DNA from: Streptomyces sp. R41
Lineage (GTDB): Bacteria; Actinomycetota; Actinomycetes; Streptomycetales; Streptomycetaceae
DNA: 64,000 nucleotides
Reading direction: 5' to 3'
NCBI RefSeq assembly: GCF_041053055.1
Contig: NZ_CP163443.1
Location: 8,353,001 to 8,417,000, forward strand
In this document: positions 47,580 through 57,297 of the stretch, one piece after another
How the letters are laid out: each line of letters opens with the position of its first letter
How positions within the stretch are numbered: position 1 is the first letter of the stretch
Notes under the pieces: model-generated
Database searches by the model: none
What the model saw: only the letters and a program-made list of their open reading frames with translations
Told to the model about the DNA's origin: nothing
Translations under genes and position numbers: made by a program

Positions 47580-48599
47580 ATGGACTTCGGACTCGTGTTG
47601 CAGACCGACCCCCCTGCCTCCCGCGTCATCGAGCTGATGAAGCGGGCCGAGGGCAACGGCTTCACCTACGGCTGGACCTTCGACTCCGCCGTGCTGTGGC
47701 AGGAACCCTTTGTGATCTACAGTCAGATCCTCGCGAACACGGAGAAGCTGACGGTCGGCCCGATGGTCACCAACCCGGGCACCCGCACCTGGGAGGTCAC
47801 CGCCTCCACCTTCGCGACGCTCAACGACATGTACGGCAACCGCACGGTGTGCGGCATCGGCCGCGGCGACTCGGCGATGCGCGTCGCCGGACGCAAGCCC
47901 AACACGCTCGCCCGCATCAGCGAGGCGATGAAGGTGATCCGGGCACTCGGGCGCGGCGACGAGGCCGACCTCGGCGGCACCGTCATCAAGTTCCCGTGGG
48001 TCAAGCCCGGCGCCGAACTCCCGGTCTGGATGGCCGCGTACGGCCCGAAGGCACTGAAAATGACCGGTGAGGAGGCCGACGGCTTCATCCTGCAGCTCGC
48101 GGATCTGTACCTGACCGAGTACATGGTCAAGGCCGTGAAGAACGCCGCCGCCGAGGCCGGACGCGACCCCTCCGACGTCAAGATCTGCGTCGCCGCACCC
48201 GCGTACATCACCGAGGACGACTCGCCGGAGGCGCTCGCCCACGCACGTGAGCAGTGCCGCTGGTTCGGCGGCATGGTCGGCAACCACGTCGCCGACCTCG
48301 TCTCCAAGTACGGCGAGCACTCCGCCGCCGTACCCGACGAACTCACCGACTACATCAAGGCCCGCGAGGGCTACGACTACTCCCACCACGGACGCGCCGA
48401 CAACCCCGACACCGCGTTCGTGCCCGACGAGATCGTCGACCGGTTCTGCCTGATCGGCACGGCCGAGCGGCACATCGAGAAGCTCGACGCGCTGCGCGAG
48501 CTCGGCGTCGACCAGTTCGCGGTGTACGACATGCACGACGCGCAGGAGGCCACCATCGACGCGTACGGGTCGACGGTCATCCCGGCCATCAACGGCTGA
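47580..48599 (+). CDS. F420-type LLM-class oxidoreductase (CPS_4081-like)
   Basis: A 339-residue luciferase-like TIM-barrel flavin/F420 oxidoreductase. Typical segments are 'MDFGLVLQTDPPASRVIELMKRAEGNGFTYGWTFDSAVLWQEPFV', 'LTVGPMVTNPGTRTWEVTASTFATLNDMYGNRTVCGIGRGDSAMR', 'PVWMAAYGPKALKMTGEEADGFILQ' and 'GTAERHIEKLDALRELGVDQFAVYDM'. It matches what I recall of TIGR03842, a subfamily predicted to use coenzyme F420. Its substrate is not known. Position inside the pyrimidine block, 18 bp after dihydropyrimidinase and just before the permease, implies a redox step on the same substrate. Confidence 0.88.
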   Translation: MDFGLVLQTDPPASRVIELMKRAEGNGFTYGWTFDSAVLWQEPFVIYSQILANTEKLTVGPMVTNPGTRTWEVTASTFATLNDMYGNRTVCGIGRGDSAMRVAGRKPNTLARISEAMKVIRALGRGDEADLGGTVIKFPWVKPGAELPVWMAAYGPKALKMTGEEADGFILQLADLYLTEYMVKAVKNAAAEAGRDPSDVKICVAAPAYITEDDSPEALAHAREQCRWFGGMVGNHVADLVSKYGEHSAAVPDELTDYIKAREGYDYSHHGRADNPDTAFVPDEIVDRFCLIGTAERHIEKLDALRELGVDQFAVYDMHDAQEATIDAYGSTVIPAING

Positions 48600-48750
48600 T
48601 CGCGCAAGCCCAGCCCCACAGCGGCTCCCGCTCCCTCCCCGAACGTCCCCTTCCCGCCGTCCCGGGAAGGGGACCGGCCGCACCCGCACATCCCCCCACG
48701 GCGTCACCCGCACGGCCTCTCCCGTCACTCCTCATCTGATTGGCCTGCCC

Positions 48751-50277
<1,527 letters not shown>

Positions 50278-50300
50278 CGTGCCCGACTTACGTGCCCATG

Positions 50301-50343
50301 GGTAGAGCCGACCGCTTCGTCCCGGTCGGCTCTACCGCGTTTT
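50301..50343 (+). terminator. intrinsic terminator after the NCS1 gene
   Basis: GGTAGAGCCGACCG (50301-50314) and CGGTCGGCTCTACC (50323-50336) pair perfectly (14 bp) around an 8-nt loop, followed by GCGTTTT. This is one of the few hairpins here with a T-run, closing the pyrimidine operon. Confidence 0.85.
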
Positions 50344-50362
50344 GGCGGACCTGCGTCGGTTT

Positions 50363-50441
50363 TTCAGGTCCTGTTCCGGTCTTCGGGTCCCGTCCCGGTT
50401 CTTCAGGTCCCGTTGCGGATCTTCCCGGCTATTGCCGGCTC
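50363..50441 (-). repeat. four 19-20 bp tandem units at the 3' end of the exported-protein gene
   Basis: Read on the minus strand, GAAGAGCCGGCAATAGCCGG (50441-50422) contains the last codons and stop of the gene ending at 50429. Degenerate copies follow at 50421-50402, 50401-50382 and 50381-50363 (GAAGATCCGCAACGGGACCT and similar). The array fills the gap to the NCS1 terminator. Confidence 0.8.
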
Positions 50442-51154
50442 TTCTCCAGTGCGGCCACCGCGTCCTTGGCGGCCTTGATGGCGCCCTTGTTGATCTCGTC
50501 CGTACTCGGCGCCTTCTTCGTCTCGAAGTCACTGCCGTTGTACGTGATGACCACCAGCGCGTTGGACACCTGCGCCAGCACCACTCCCTCGCGCGTCTGC
50601 TGCTTGTCCTCGGTGGTGAGGTTCACGACGGAGTAGGCCCTGTCGCCGAGTCCGGGGACCGCCCCGCCGCCGCTCTTGTCCGCGACGCGCTCCTTGTAGG
50701 ACTTCTGTGCCGCTTCGTCCGACGCCTTGATCTCGTACGAGACGTCGAGCCAGCGGTAGTCGAACCCCTTCAGCGCGTTCCAGGAGCAGGTGCGGCGCAC
50801 CGACTTGTCGGTCGAGGCGATCTCCTGCCCGGCCGTCTTGGCGCCCGGGACCAGGGACTTGACCGTCGTCTCCGTCACGCCGTCGCAGGGCGCGGGCGAC
50901 GCGGTGTATGTCTTGGTGGCGGCGGACGTCGATGGCGCACTTGCCGTATCGGTCGTCTTTTGCGTCGGTTTGTGCTCGGCGGTGGGGGTCGCGGCCAACG
51001 GACCGGACGTAAGGGCCCAGCCCGCGGAGGCGAGCACGGCGACCGGCAACAGGCGCGCGGAGAGAGCGAGCGGCAGAGGAAGAGAACGCAAGACGCACTT
51101 CTCGTGGGGGACGGTGCGGAGGGGTCCGCACTGCGGACGGGACGCCAGTGTCAC
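50429..51154 (-). CDS. exported DUF3558-like protein
   Basis: Up to 241 residues. A hydrophobic segment 'LPLPLALSARLLPVAVLASAGWALTSG' acts as signal peptide or membrane anchor, followed by a Thr/Ser/Pro linker. The folded domain of about 150 residues has two Cys, 'APCDGVTETTVKSLVPGAKT' and 'SVRRTCSWNALKGFDYRWLDVSYEIK', the layout of actinobacterial DUF3558 proteins, which have a disulfide and unknown function. There is no lipobox Cys. The true start is uncertain: ATG 51154 gives 20 extra polar residues, while TTG nearer the hydrophobic stretch (after GAGAAG) would give a normal signal peptide. Confidence 0.7.
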   Translation of the reverse strand: MTLASRPQCGPLRTVPHEKCVLRSLPLPLALSARLLPVAVLASAGWALTSGPLAATPTAEHKPTQKTTDTASAPSTSAATKTYTASPAPCDGVTETTVKSLVPGAKTAGQEIASTDKSVRRTCSWNALKGFDYRWLDVSYEIKASDEAAQKSYKERVADKSGGGAVPGLGDRAYSVVNLTTEDKQQTREGVVLAQVSNALVVITYNGSDFETKKAPSTDEINKGAIKAAKDAVAALEKSRQ

Positions 51155-51212
51155 ATGAGTCCCTGTGGGGCGGAAGTGCCAACTCGCTCCGTGCCTGTGT
51201 GGTGACAGTGGC

Positions 51213-52091
51213 TCACTGTTGACGGGGTGCGGGCCGTTTCTCGCCGTCCTTCGTGATCGCCCTCGCCGTCACGAGCCACACCGCCCCCCGGAGGCGGACG
51301 CCGCGATTCGTCTCGTACGGGCGCAACGTGTCCTCCAGGGCGGCGCGCGTGCCGGCGTCGACCGTTCGGCCGGGCGTGCGGGAGAGGATGAAGTCGACGG
51401 CGTCCGCGGCGTCGCGCCCCCATGTCGTGTCGACACCCACCGGGGTCACGGTCACGTCGACGTATCCCTGAAGCGCTTCGCGGATCCGCGCCGGGTCGGA
51501 CAAGGACGCCATCGCGACCTGCGCGGCGGCGATGTCGCCGTCCGTACCCTCGCCGTCTCCATCGCCTCCTTCGAGGAGTTTGCCGAAGAGGCCGAGAGCG
51601 CGCGACTCCTCGATGTGCGGACCGGCGGGCCGCGGACACACGAACGCGAGCCGCCCTCCCGGCCGCAACGCCCCTGCCAGATTCCGGAAGGCGGCCGCGT
51701 GGTCAGCGAAGAACATCACGCCGCCCCGGCTGATGACCACGTCGTATCCGGCGCGCGGGAAGGGATGGATCTGCGCGTCGGCAAGCTCGTACGCGGCATT
51801 CGTGACGCCCTCGGCGGCGGTGATCGCCCGTGCCCTGTCGAGCAGGGGCGCCGAGATGTCGACTCCCACGGCATGTCCGCTCGCGGCCAGCCGGGCCGCG
51901 ATCCGCGTGGTCGCCCCGGCGCCGCAGCCGACGTCGAGGACGCGGTCGCCCGCCGAGATGGCCGCGCCCGCGAACAGCGCGTCGTTCACGCCCGACACCA
52001 TCGCGTCGTAACGCTCCTGGTGGGTGGCCCAGTGGGTGCCGACCGGGCCGTTCCAGGCCTGTGCTTGCGCGGAGTTGGCGATCCGGGTCAC
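51213..52091 (-). CDS. class I SAM-dependent methyltransferase
   Basis: A 292-residue methyltransferase. Motif I is 'GDRVLDVGCGAGATTRIAARLAASGHAVGVDISAPLLDRARA', then 'YELADAQIHPFPRAGYDVVISRGGVMFFADHAAAFRNLAGALRPGGRLAFVCPRP' (motifs II-III). The opening 'AQAQAWNGPVGTHWATHQERYDAMVSGVNDALF' is a frequent lead-in of small-molecule methyltransferases in this group. Substrate unknown. GTG 52091 overlaps the stop of the AhpD-like gene upstream by 4 nt, so the pair is translationally coupled. GGAG lies just before the GTG. Confidence 0.88.
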   Translation of the reverse strand: MTRIANSAQAQAWNGPVGTHWATHQERYDAMVSGVNDALFAGAAISAGDRVLDVGCGAGATTRIAARLAASGHAVGVDISAPLLDRARAITAAEGVTNAAYELADAQIHPFPRAGYDVVISRGGVMFFADHAAAFRNLAGALRPGGRLAFVCPRPAGPHIEESRALGLFGKLLEGGDGDGEGTDGDIAAAQVAMASLSDPARIREALQGYVDVTVTPVGVDTTWGRDAADAVDFILSRTPGRTVDAGTRAALEDTLRPYETNRGVRLRGAVWLVTARAITKDGEKRPAPRQQ

Positions 52092-53089
52092 GAGGTCTCC
52101 TTCATGGTGCCGACGGGAAGCGCGCTCTCGATGCGGTCGACGGCGGCGAACGCGCCGTACGCCACGAGGTGCACGAGACAGTGGTCGGTATGGATCGGTC
52201 GGCGCCAGGCCGTCACGTCCTCGTCCGTGATGCGGTACGGGGCGAGGGCGGCCAGCAGCGCGAGACGGGCGCCGGGGCGGGAGCGGTCGGGCAGTTCGTC
52301 CCGGCCGAGCGGCGGATGCGTGCCGTCCCACGCCTCGAGCGTTTCCCGTACGAGGATCCGGTCGCCCTCGTCCAGGAGCCCCGCTCCGGCGGTGGCGGCG
52401 TCGCGCAGTGCGGCGTAGGCCGGGCCGACCGTGCTCCCTTGCGCCCAGTCCGGCCCGGGACCCGGGTCGTCGAGCAGCGCCAGGCCCGCACCGGGGGAGG
52501 GGCGCCGACGCACCGTCTTGGCGACCGAACGTCCCGCGAGGCTCCTCACCGCCCGGAAGCGCTGGACGTTGCCCGGCAGCAGGTTCTCGGTCAGCAGGGC
52601 CGACACGATCCGGTTGATGAAGTGGAAGGAGAGGGCGGTGCCGATATAGGCGGGGGCGTGGGCGCCGGGGAAGGGGTACGGCGTCAACTCGGCCGCCCCA
52701 GGGGTCCGGCTCGCCCTGCCCCACGCCAGCACACGCGCGTGGCGCTCGTCGGCGGGGGTCTCCCCGCGCACCATGGCTTCGGCGAGGGAGTGGTCCCCGG
52801 TGGCGTGCAGCAACATCGTGTGCGCGTCCACACAGAACGGACACCGATTGGCTTCGGACACCCCCAGCGCCGCGAGTTCCTTCCCGGTCCTGTCACCGCC
52901 GCCCGCGATGAGCGACTCGCGCATCAACGCCCAGGCGGCGGCCATGATTTCGGGCGCGGAGGAGAGCACGACGAACGTCGTCGCGCGCTCGATCCCGAAG
53001 TCTTCCGCGAGTTGGGCGTAGACGGCCGCGGTGACGCCGGTGGCGGATTTGGGTGGGGGCGGGGTGGTGTAGCGGAAGGGGCTGGACAT
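52088..53089 (-). CDS. AhpD/carboxymuconolactone-decarboxylase-like protein
   Basis: A 333-residue protein with the AhpD redox motif 'ANRCPFCVDAHTMLLHATGDHSLAEAM' (CxxCxxxH) in the first third. 'SFHFINRIVSALLTENLLPGNVQRF' follows, then about 150 residues of less conserved helical sequence ending 'LVHLVAYGAFAAVDRIESAL'. AhpD-type domains act as peroxidase-linked or general disulfide reductases. The length is about twice a single AhpD domain, so it may be a fused pair with only the first active site intact. It is coupled to the methyltransferase gene. Upstream lies a heptamer repeat with G-quadruplex potential. Confidence 0.82.
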   Translation of the reverse strand: MSSPFRYTTPPPPKSATGVTAAVYAQLAEDFGIERATTFVVLSSAPEIMAAAWALMRESLIAGGGDRTGKELAALGVSEANRCPFCVDAHTMLLHATGDHSLAEAMVRGETPADERHARVLAWGRASRTPGAAELTPYPFPGAHAPAYIGTALSFHFINRIVSALLTENLLPGNVQRFRAVRSLAGRSVAKTVRRRPSPGAGLALLDDPGPGPDWAQGSTVGPAYAALRDAATAGAGLLDEGDRILVRETLEAWDGTHPPLGRDELPDRSRPGARLALLAALAPYRITDEDVTAWRRPIHTDHCLVHLVAYGAFAAVDRIESALPVGTMKETS

Positions 53090-53100
53090 GGGGTGCCTCC

Positions 53101-53190
53101 GGGCTGTGGGTGGTTGTTCAGGGTTGTGGGCTGCGGGCTGCGGGTTGTGGGCTGCGGGCTGATGGCTGTCGGTTGTCGGCTGGCCGCCGG
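53101..53190 (+). repeat. heptanucleotide repeat with regularly spaced GGG runs
   Basis: GGG occurs at 53121, 53128, 53135, 53142, 53149 and 53156, exactly every 7 nt, within a longer GGNTGYG-type array from about 53101 to 53190. It fits an intramolecular G-quadruplex on the plus strand, the template for the AhpD-like gene starting at 53089. The rest of 53191-53590 holds no gene I can support; it should include the promoters of both divergent genes. Confidence 0.75.
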
Positions 53191-53603
53191 CGACTGGCGG
53201 TGGGCGATTGACGGTTGGTGGCTGAGTGCTGGCCGCGAACCTTGGCCTGCACAAGGTGTCGGCCGACCGCCGGTGTCCTGGCCGGTGGCCACTGATTGCC
53301 ATGCGCGAGCGGGTGGGCGGTGGCCGCCGGCCGCGCCCGTTGGCCGGCGACCTCGACCGCCCACCGCTGTGGGCAGTCGTTCCGCAGGGCCGAGAGCTCG
53401 GGGGAGGACGGGTGCAGCCACCAGCGCCGGGTGCCGTTGCAACCCTGGCCCAGGCGAGGCACCCGAGACGTCGTACCCCCGAAGGCAATACCAGCTACCC
53501 CCACCGGGGCCCGCGCACAGCGCGACCTACTGCGCCGGGAGTACCCCGGCACCCATCCACAGGTCTGACGCGGCTGTCGGCGCAGCCGCATATGGTGCCG
53601 AAC

Positions 53604-54715
53604 ATGCAGCTGGACCAGGCCACCCGCAGGAACATCACCGACGCGACGCTCGCCGTCGTGATCGGCGCCCTCGTCGTGACCGCGGCTGCCTTCGACGACG
53701 GCACGACCCCCGTCGACTACGCACTGATCGGCGTCGGCTCCCTGGCCCTCGCGGCCTATCGCAGGGCGCCGCGCGCCGTGCTGGCGGCGAGCACGGCCGC
53801 CACGACCGCCTACGTCGTCCACGCCCACCCAGGCTCCCTCTCCGCCCTCCCTGTCCTGGCCGCCGTACACACGGCGGCCCGTGCGGGCCACCGAGGCGTG
53901 GCGGCGATGGCAAGCGCCGCCTTCCTGGCGGGATACGTGGCGACGGGCCCCACGACACAGGAGATCGTCGAGCGGAGTCTCCTGCTCGCCGGCTGGTTCC
54001 TGTGCGCCCTGGTGACCGGCCTCGCCGACCGCAACTGGCAGGCGTACCTGCGCCAGACGGAACAGCGCGCGCTGGAGGCGGAACGCACCCGCGAGGAGGC
54101 GGCACTGAGACGCGCGGGCGAAGAACGGCTCCGGATCGCCCGGGAGTTGCACGACTCGCTCACGCACACCATCTCGATCGTCAAGCTCCAGGCGGGCGTT
54201 GCCGTCCACCTCGCCCGCAAGCGCGGCGAGGAGGTTCCGCCCGCGCTGCTCGCCATCCAGGAGGCGGGCGGCGAGGCGATGCGCGAACTGCGCGCCACGC
54301 TGGAGGTGTTGCGCACCGACGAGCCGACCGGCACACCCGCGCTGCTGGTGGAACGGGCCCGAGCCGCCGGTCTCGCCGTCGATCTGAGGGTGACCGGCGA
54401 GGAATGCGCGCTCACGGCGACCGTCGACCGCGCCGCGTACCGCATCGTCCAGGAGGCCCTCACGAACGCCGCCCGCCACGCGGGCCCCGCCAAGGTGACC
54501 GTCGAACTCGACTACGCACGGGTGAGTTGACGATCCGCGTGGACGACGACGGCACCGCCCAGTCGGCCCGGCCGCCCAGACCCGGCATCGGCCTCACCGG
54601 CATGCGTGAACGGGTCACGGCCCTCGGTGGCACCCTGCAGGCCGGCCCGCGCGCGGAGGGTGGCTTCTCGGTACGGGCCGAACTGCCGCTGGGCATACCG
54701 GAGGACGTGTCGTGA
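53604..54715 (+). pseudogene. DesK-type sensor histidine kinase, interrupted by a one-base frameshift
   Basis: Residues 1-308 read in one frame: about five membrane helices, a coiled linker, HisKA_3 with His about 183 in 'ARELHDSLTHTISIVKLQAG' and the N-box 'YRIVQEALTNAARHAG'. The frame then hits TGA at 54528. The missing end of the ATPase domain continues in another frame: 'ELTIRVDDDGTAQSARPPRPG', then 'IGLTGMRERVTALGG' (G-box), to a stop at 54715 that overlaps the response-regulator GTG. One extra base near 54519 (CACGGG to CACCGGG) would restore an uninterrupted protein. So the kinase lacks its G-box as sequenced, or the base is a sequence error. An earlier ATG at 53592 is possible. Confidence 0.85.
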
Positions 54716-55389
54716 TCAGGGTCGCGCTCGTCGACGACCAGGCCCTCATGCGGGCCGGCTTCCGCGCTCTGCTCGACGCCGAGGAAGGCATCGAGGTGGT
54801 CGGCGAGGCCGCCGACGGAGAACAGGGGCTGGCCCTCGTGAGAGCCGAGGTGCCGGACGTCGCCCTCGTCGACGTGCAGATGCCGGTGATGACGGGCATC
54901 GAGGCGACCCGCCGTATCGCCGCCGACCCCGAACTGTCCGGCGTGCGCGTCGTCATCCTCACCAACTACGGCTTGGACGAGTACGTCTTCGAGGCGCTGC
55001 GCGCCGGTGCCAGCGGTTTCCTGCTCAAGGACACCGAGCCCGCCGACCTGCTCCAGGCCATCGAGGTCGTCGTCCACGGAGAGGCGCTGCTGTCCCCGTC
55101 CGTGACGCGCACCCTGATCGGCGAGTTCGTCGCCCGGCCGCCGGACCGGGCCACCGCGCCGGGCCTGGAGCACCTCACGCGCCGCGAACGCGAGGTCACC
55201 GCACTCGCCGCGCGCGGCCTCACCAACGAGGAGATCGCCGCGCACATGGTCATCAGCCCCTTCACGGCGAAGACCCACATCAGCCGGGCGATGACGAAGC
55301 TGGGCGCCCGCGACCGGGCGCAGCTGGTGGTGTTCGCGTACGAGTCGGGGCTGGTGGCTGTTCGGCACGGAGATCACCGGTTCAGGTGA
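54712..55389 (+). CDS. NarL-family response regulator, partner of the frameshifted kinase
   Basis: A 225-residue regulator. The receiver has 'VALVDDQALMRAGF', phospho-acceptor Asp54 in 'VALVDVQMPVMTGIEA', Thr in 'VVILTNYGLDEYVFEALRAGASGFLLKDTEP'. The LuxR HTH is 'LTRREREVTALAARGLTNEEIAAHMVISPFTAKTHISRAMTKLGARDRAQL'. GTG 54712 overlaps TGA 54713-54715, the stop of the kinase in its restored frame, showing that the two were built as a coupled pair. Because the frameshift ends translation 185 nt earlier, the coupling may be weakened. Downstream targets are not evident. Confidence 0.92.
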   Translation: MIRVALVDDQALMRAGFRALLDAEEGIEVVGEAADGEQGLALVRAEVPDVALVDVQMPVMTGIEATRRIAADPELSGVRVVILTNYGLDEYVFEALRAGASGFLLKDTEPADLLQAIEVVVHGEALLSPSVTRTLIGEFVARPPDRATAPGLEHLTRREREVTALAARGLTNEEIAAHMVISPFTAKTHISRAMTKLGARDRAQLVVFAYESGLVAVRHGDHRFR

Positions 55390-55480
55390 GCCGCGTGCTG
55401 AATCGCCCAACGCGTGTGGCGGATTGCGGTACACCGGGGAGGGTGGTCATGCTGCAGACACGATGTCCGACGGAGAACCG

Positions 55481-56035
55481 ATGAGCGCTCAGCCGCACGC
55501 GTACGCAGTGACCGACCCGGAAACCGCACTGAAGTACGCGATCCAGCACATCCAGGGTGACCGTGTGCAGATCGTCGAGGGGGTCATCCAACCGATCGTG
55601 CCGTCCTGGGACCACGAGAACGTCGCCGATCTGATCCGCGAGCAGTTGGGGCCGGTGCTGCGCAGACTGGGCTGCCGGGCCGGTTCCGGGAACCTGGACC
55701 TGCCGGGGACGAGCAACTGGTACGTGCCGGATCTGGCAGTCGTGCCGAGCGACGTCGCCAAGGGCGCGGGGGCCCTGCTCCCCGACCAGACCTTGCTGAT
55801 CGTCGAGGTCACCTCGGAGTCCAATGCGGAAACCGACCGCACGGTCAAACGTGCCCGCTATGCGGAGTACCGCGCACCGCTGTATCTGCTCGTCGACCGT
55901 ACGGAACGGTCCTGCACCCTGTACGCAGTACCGGGCCGACTCGGCTACACCAGGGTGGAGGGGCCGCTGCCGTTCGGGACGCCTGTCGTGCTGCCTGATC
56001 CGTTCGACATGGAGCTCGACACCTCCGAGTTCTGA
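55481..56035 (+). CDS. Uma2-family PD-(D/E)XK nuclease-like protein
   Basis: A 184-residue protein of the Uma2 family (DUF820), a restriction-endonuclease-like fold abundant in cyanobacteria and actinobacteria. The core pattern is present: 'RVQIVEGVIQPI', 'WYVPDLAVVPSDV' (first acid), 'TLLIVEVTSESNAETDRTVKRARYAEYRAPLYLLVDR' (E-x-x...K of the active site). Function in cells is not established; a nuclease role is inferred from fold. I take ATG 55481, with CGGAG 5 nt upstream; ATG 55463 is the alternative. Single copy here, not linked to a toxin-antitoxin partner. Confidence 0.85.
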   Translation: MSAQPHAYAVTDPETALKYAIQHIQGDRVQIVEGVIQPIVPSWDHENVADLIREQLGPVLRRLGCRAGSGNLDLPGTSNWYVPDLAVVPSDVAKGAGALLPDQTLLIVEVTSESNAETDRTVKRARYAEYRAPLYLLVDRTERSCTLYAVPGRLGYTRVEGPLPFGTPVVLPDPFDMELDTSEF

Positions 56036-56048
56036 GCGGCACCGCCGG

Positions 56049-57119
56049 CTAGGGCACCCGGCCCGTCCATTCCGCCGACCCGAACTTCGACCGCGCCAGC
56101 TCCTCCGCCCGCGCCAGCTCCTCCTCTGTCACCTTGCCGTCCGCCAGCCCGTACCGGCCGCGGAACGAGTCGATCATCCGCTCGATGACCGCCTCGCGTG
56201 CGAGCCCCGTCTGCCGGCGCAACGGATCCACCCGCTTCTTCGCACTCTTCGTGCCCTTGTCGGAGAGCTTCTCCCGGCCGATGCGCAGCACTTCGAGCAT
56301 CTTGTCGGCGTCGATGTCGTACGACATGGTCACGTGGTGGAGCACCGCGCCGGGCCCGCCCCCGTCCACGGGTCCCACCACCCGCTTCTGGGCGGCGCCC
56401 GCGATCTTGCCCTGGTCCGTGGCGATGTCGTTCAGCGGCTGGTACCAGGCCTTGATTCCCATGTCGCCGAGCGCGCCCAGCACCCAGTCGTCGAGATACG
56501 CGTAGCTGTCCTGGAAGGAGAGCCCCTGGACGAGCGCCTCGGGCACGGAGAGCGAGTACGTGATGGTGTTGCCCGGCTCCACGAACATCGCGCCGCCGCC
56601 GGAGATCCGGCGCACGACCTCGATGCCGTGGCGTGCGGCCCCCTCCAGGTCGACCTCGTTGCGCAGCGACTGGAAGCTGCCGATGATCACGGACGGGGCG
56701 CCCCACTCCCACACGCGCAGCGTCGGCGGACGCCGGCCCGCGGCGACCTCGGCGGTCAGCACCTCGTCCAGGGCCATGTGCAGCGCCGGGGACTGCGGAC
56801 CCTCGTGGATCAGCTGCCAGTCGTAGTCCGTCCAGTCGGTGGCGTGCGCGAGCGCCCGGCGCACCGCGATCCCGATGCCCTCCGAGGTCAGCCCGTACAT
56901 GACCGTGCCCACGGGCAGCGCGGCGTCGATGCGGGCGGCCAGGCCTGTCGCGTCGGTGTCGGCCGGGGCCCCGTTCAGCGCGTGGTTGACGGCGTCCAGC
57001 GCCTCGTCCGGTTCGAGGAAGAAATCGCCTGCCACGCGCGCGTGGCGCAGCACTCCGTCCTCGACGTCCAGATCCACCACGACGAGCTTGCCGCCGGGGA
57101 TCTTGTACTCACCGTGCAC
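56049..57119 (-). CDS. lipoate-protein ligase A family enzyme
   Basis: A 356-residue protein: an N-terminal accessory domain of about 90 residues ('GEYKIPGGKLVVVDLDVEDGVLRHARVAGDFFLEPDEALDAVNHAL') ahead of the LplA/biotin-ligase-like catalytic fold. Key motifs are 'LRVWEWGAPSVIIGSFQSLRNEVDLEGAARHGIEVVRRISGGGAMFVEPGNTITYSLSVP' (RRxxGGGAxxxxxxN) and 'DQGKIAGAAQKRVVGPV' with the adenylate-binding Lys. It attaches lipoate to 2-oxoacid dehydrogenase or glycine-cleavage H proteins. The accessory domain is at the N-terminus, as I recall for archaeal and actinobacterial forms, unlike the C-terminal one of Escherichia coli. GTG 57119 has GGAGGCGG upstream. Divergent from the second ggt gene. Confidence 0.85.
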   Translation of the reverse strand: MHGEYKIPGGKLVVVDLDVEDGVLRHARVAGDFFLEPDEALDAVNHALNGAPADTDATGLAARIDAALPVGTVMYGLTSEGIGIAVRRALAHATDWTDYDWQLIHEGPQSPALHMALDEVLTAEVAAGRRPPTLRVWEWGAPSVIIGSFQSLRNEVDLEGAARHGIEVVRRISGGGAMFVEPGNTITYSLSVPEALVQGLSFQDSYAYLDDWVLGALGDMGIKAWYQPLNDIATDQGKIAGAAQKRVVGPVDGGGPGAVLHHVTMSYDIDADKMLEVLRIGREKLSDKGTKSAKKRVDPLRRQTGLAREAVIERMIDSFRGRYGLADGKVTEEELARAEELARSKFGSAEWTGRVP

Positions 57120-57297
57120 CGATCCGCCTCCGTTCCGTTCCACGAGGACCAACGCCCATCCCGGGCGAATGATTCCGATCATTCCGGTCCTTCCGGGGCG
57201 GCTCCGTGTGGCGCGGGGCCGCTGTCCTGCCCTCCCATGAGCGCAAGTGCCATAGTCGGGACCGAGGTTGATCGCTCCGCACAGCGAGGTGGCAGGC

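Noticed and set aside
55481..56035. Uma2 nuclease as part of a defence or transposon system
   Set aside because: It stands alone between housekeeping-type genes with no helicase, methyltransferase or transposase partner.
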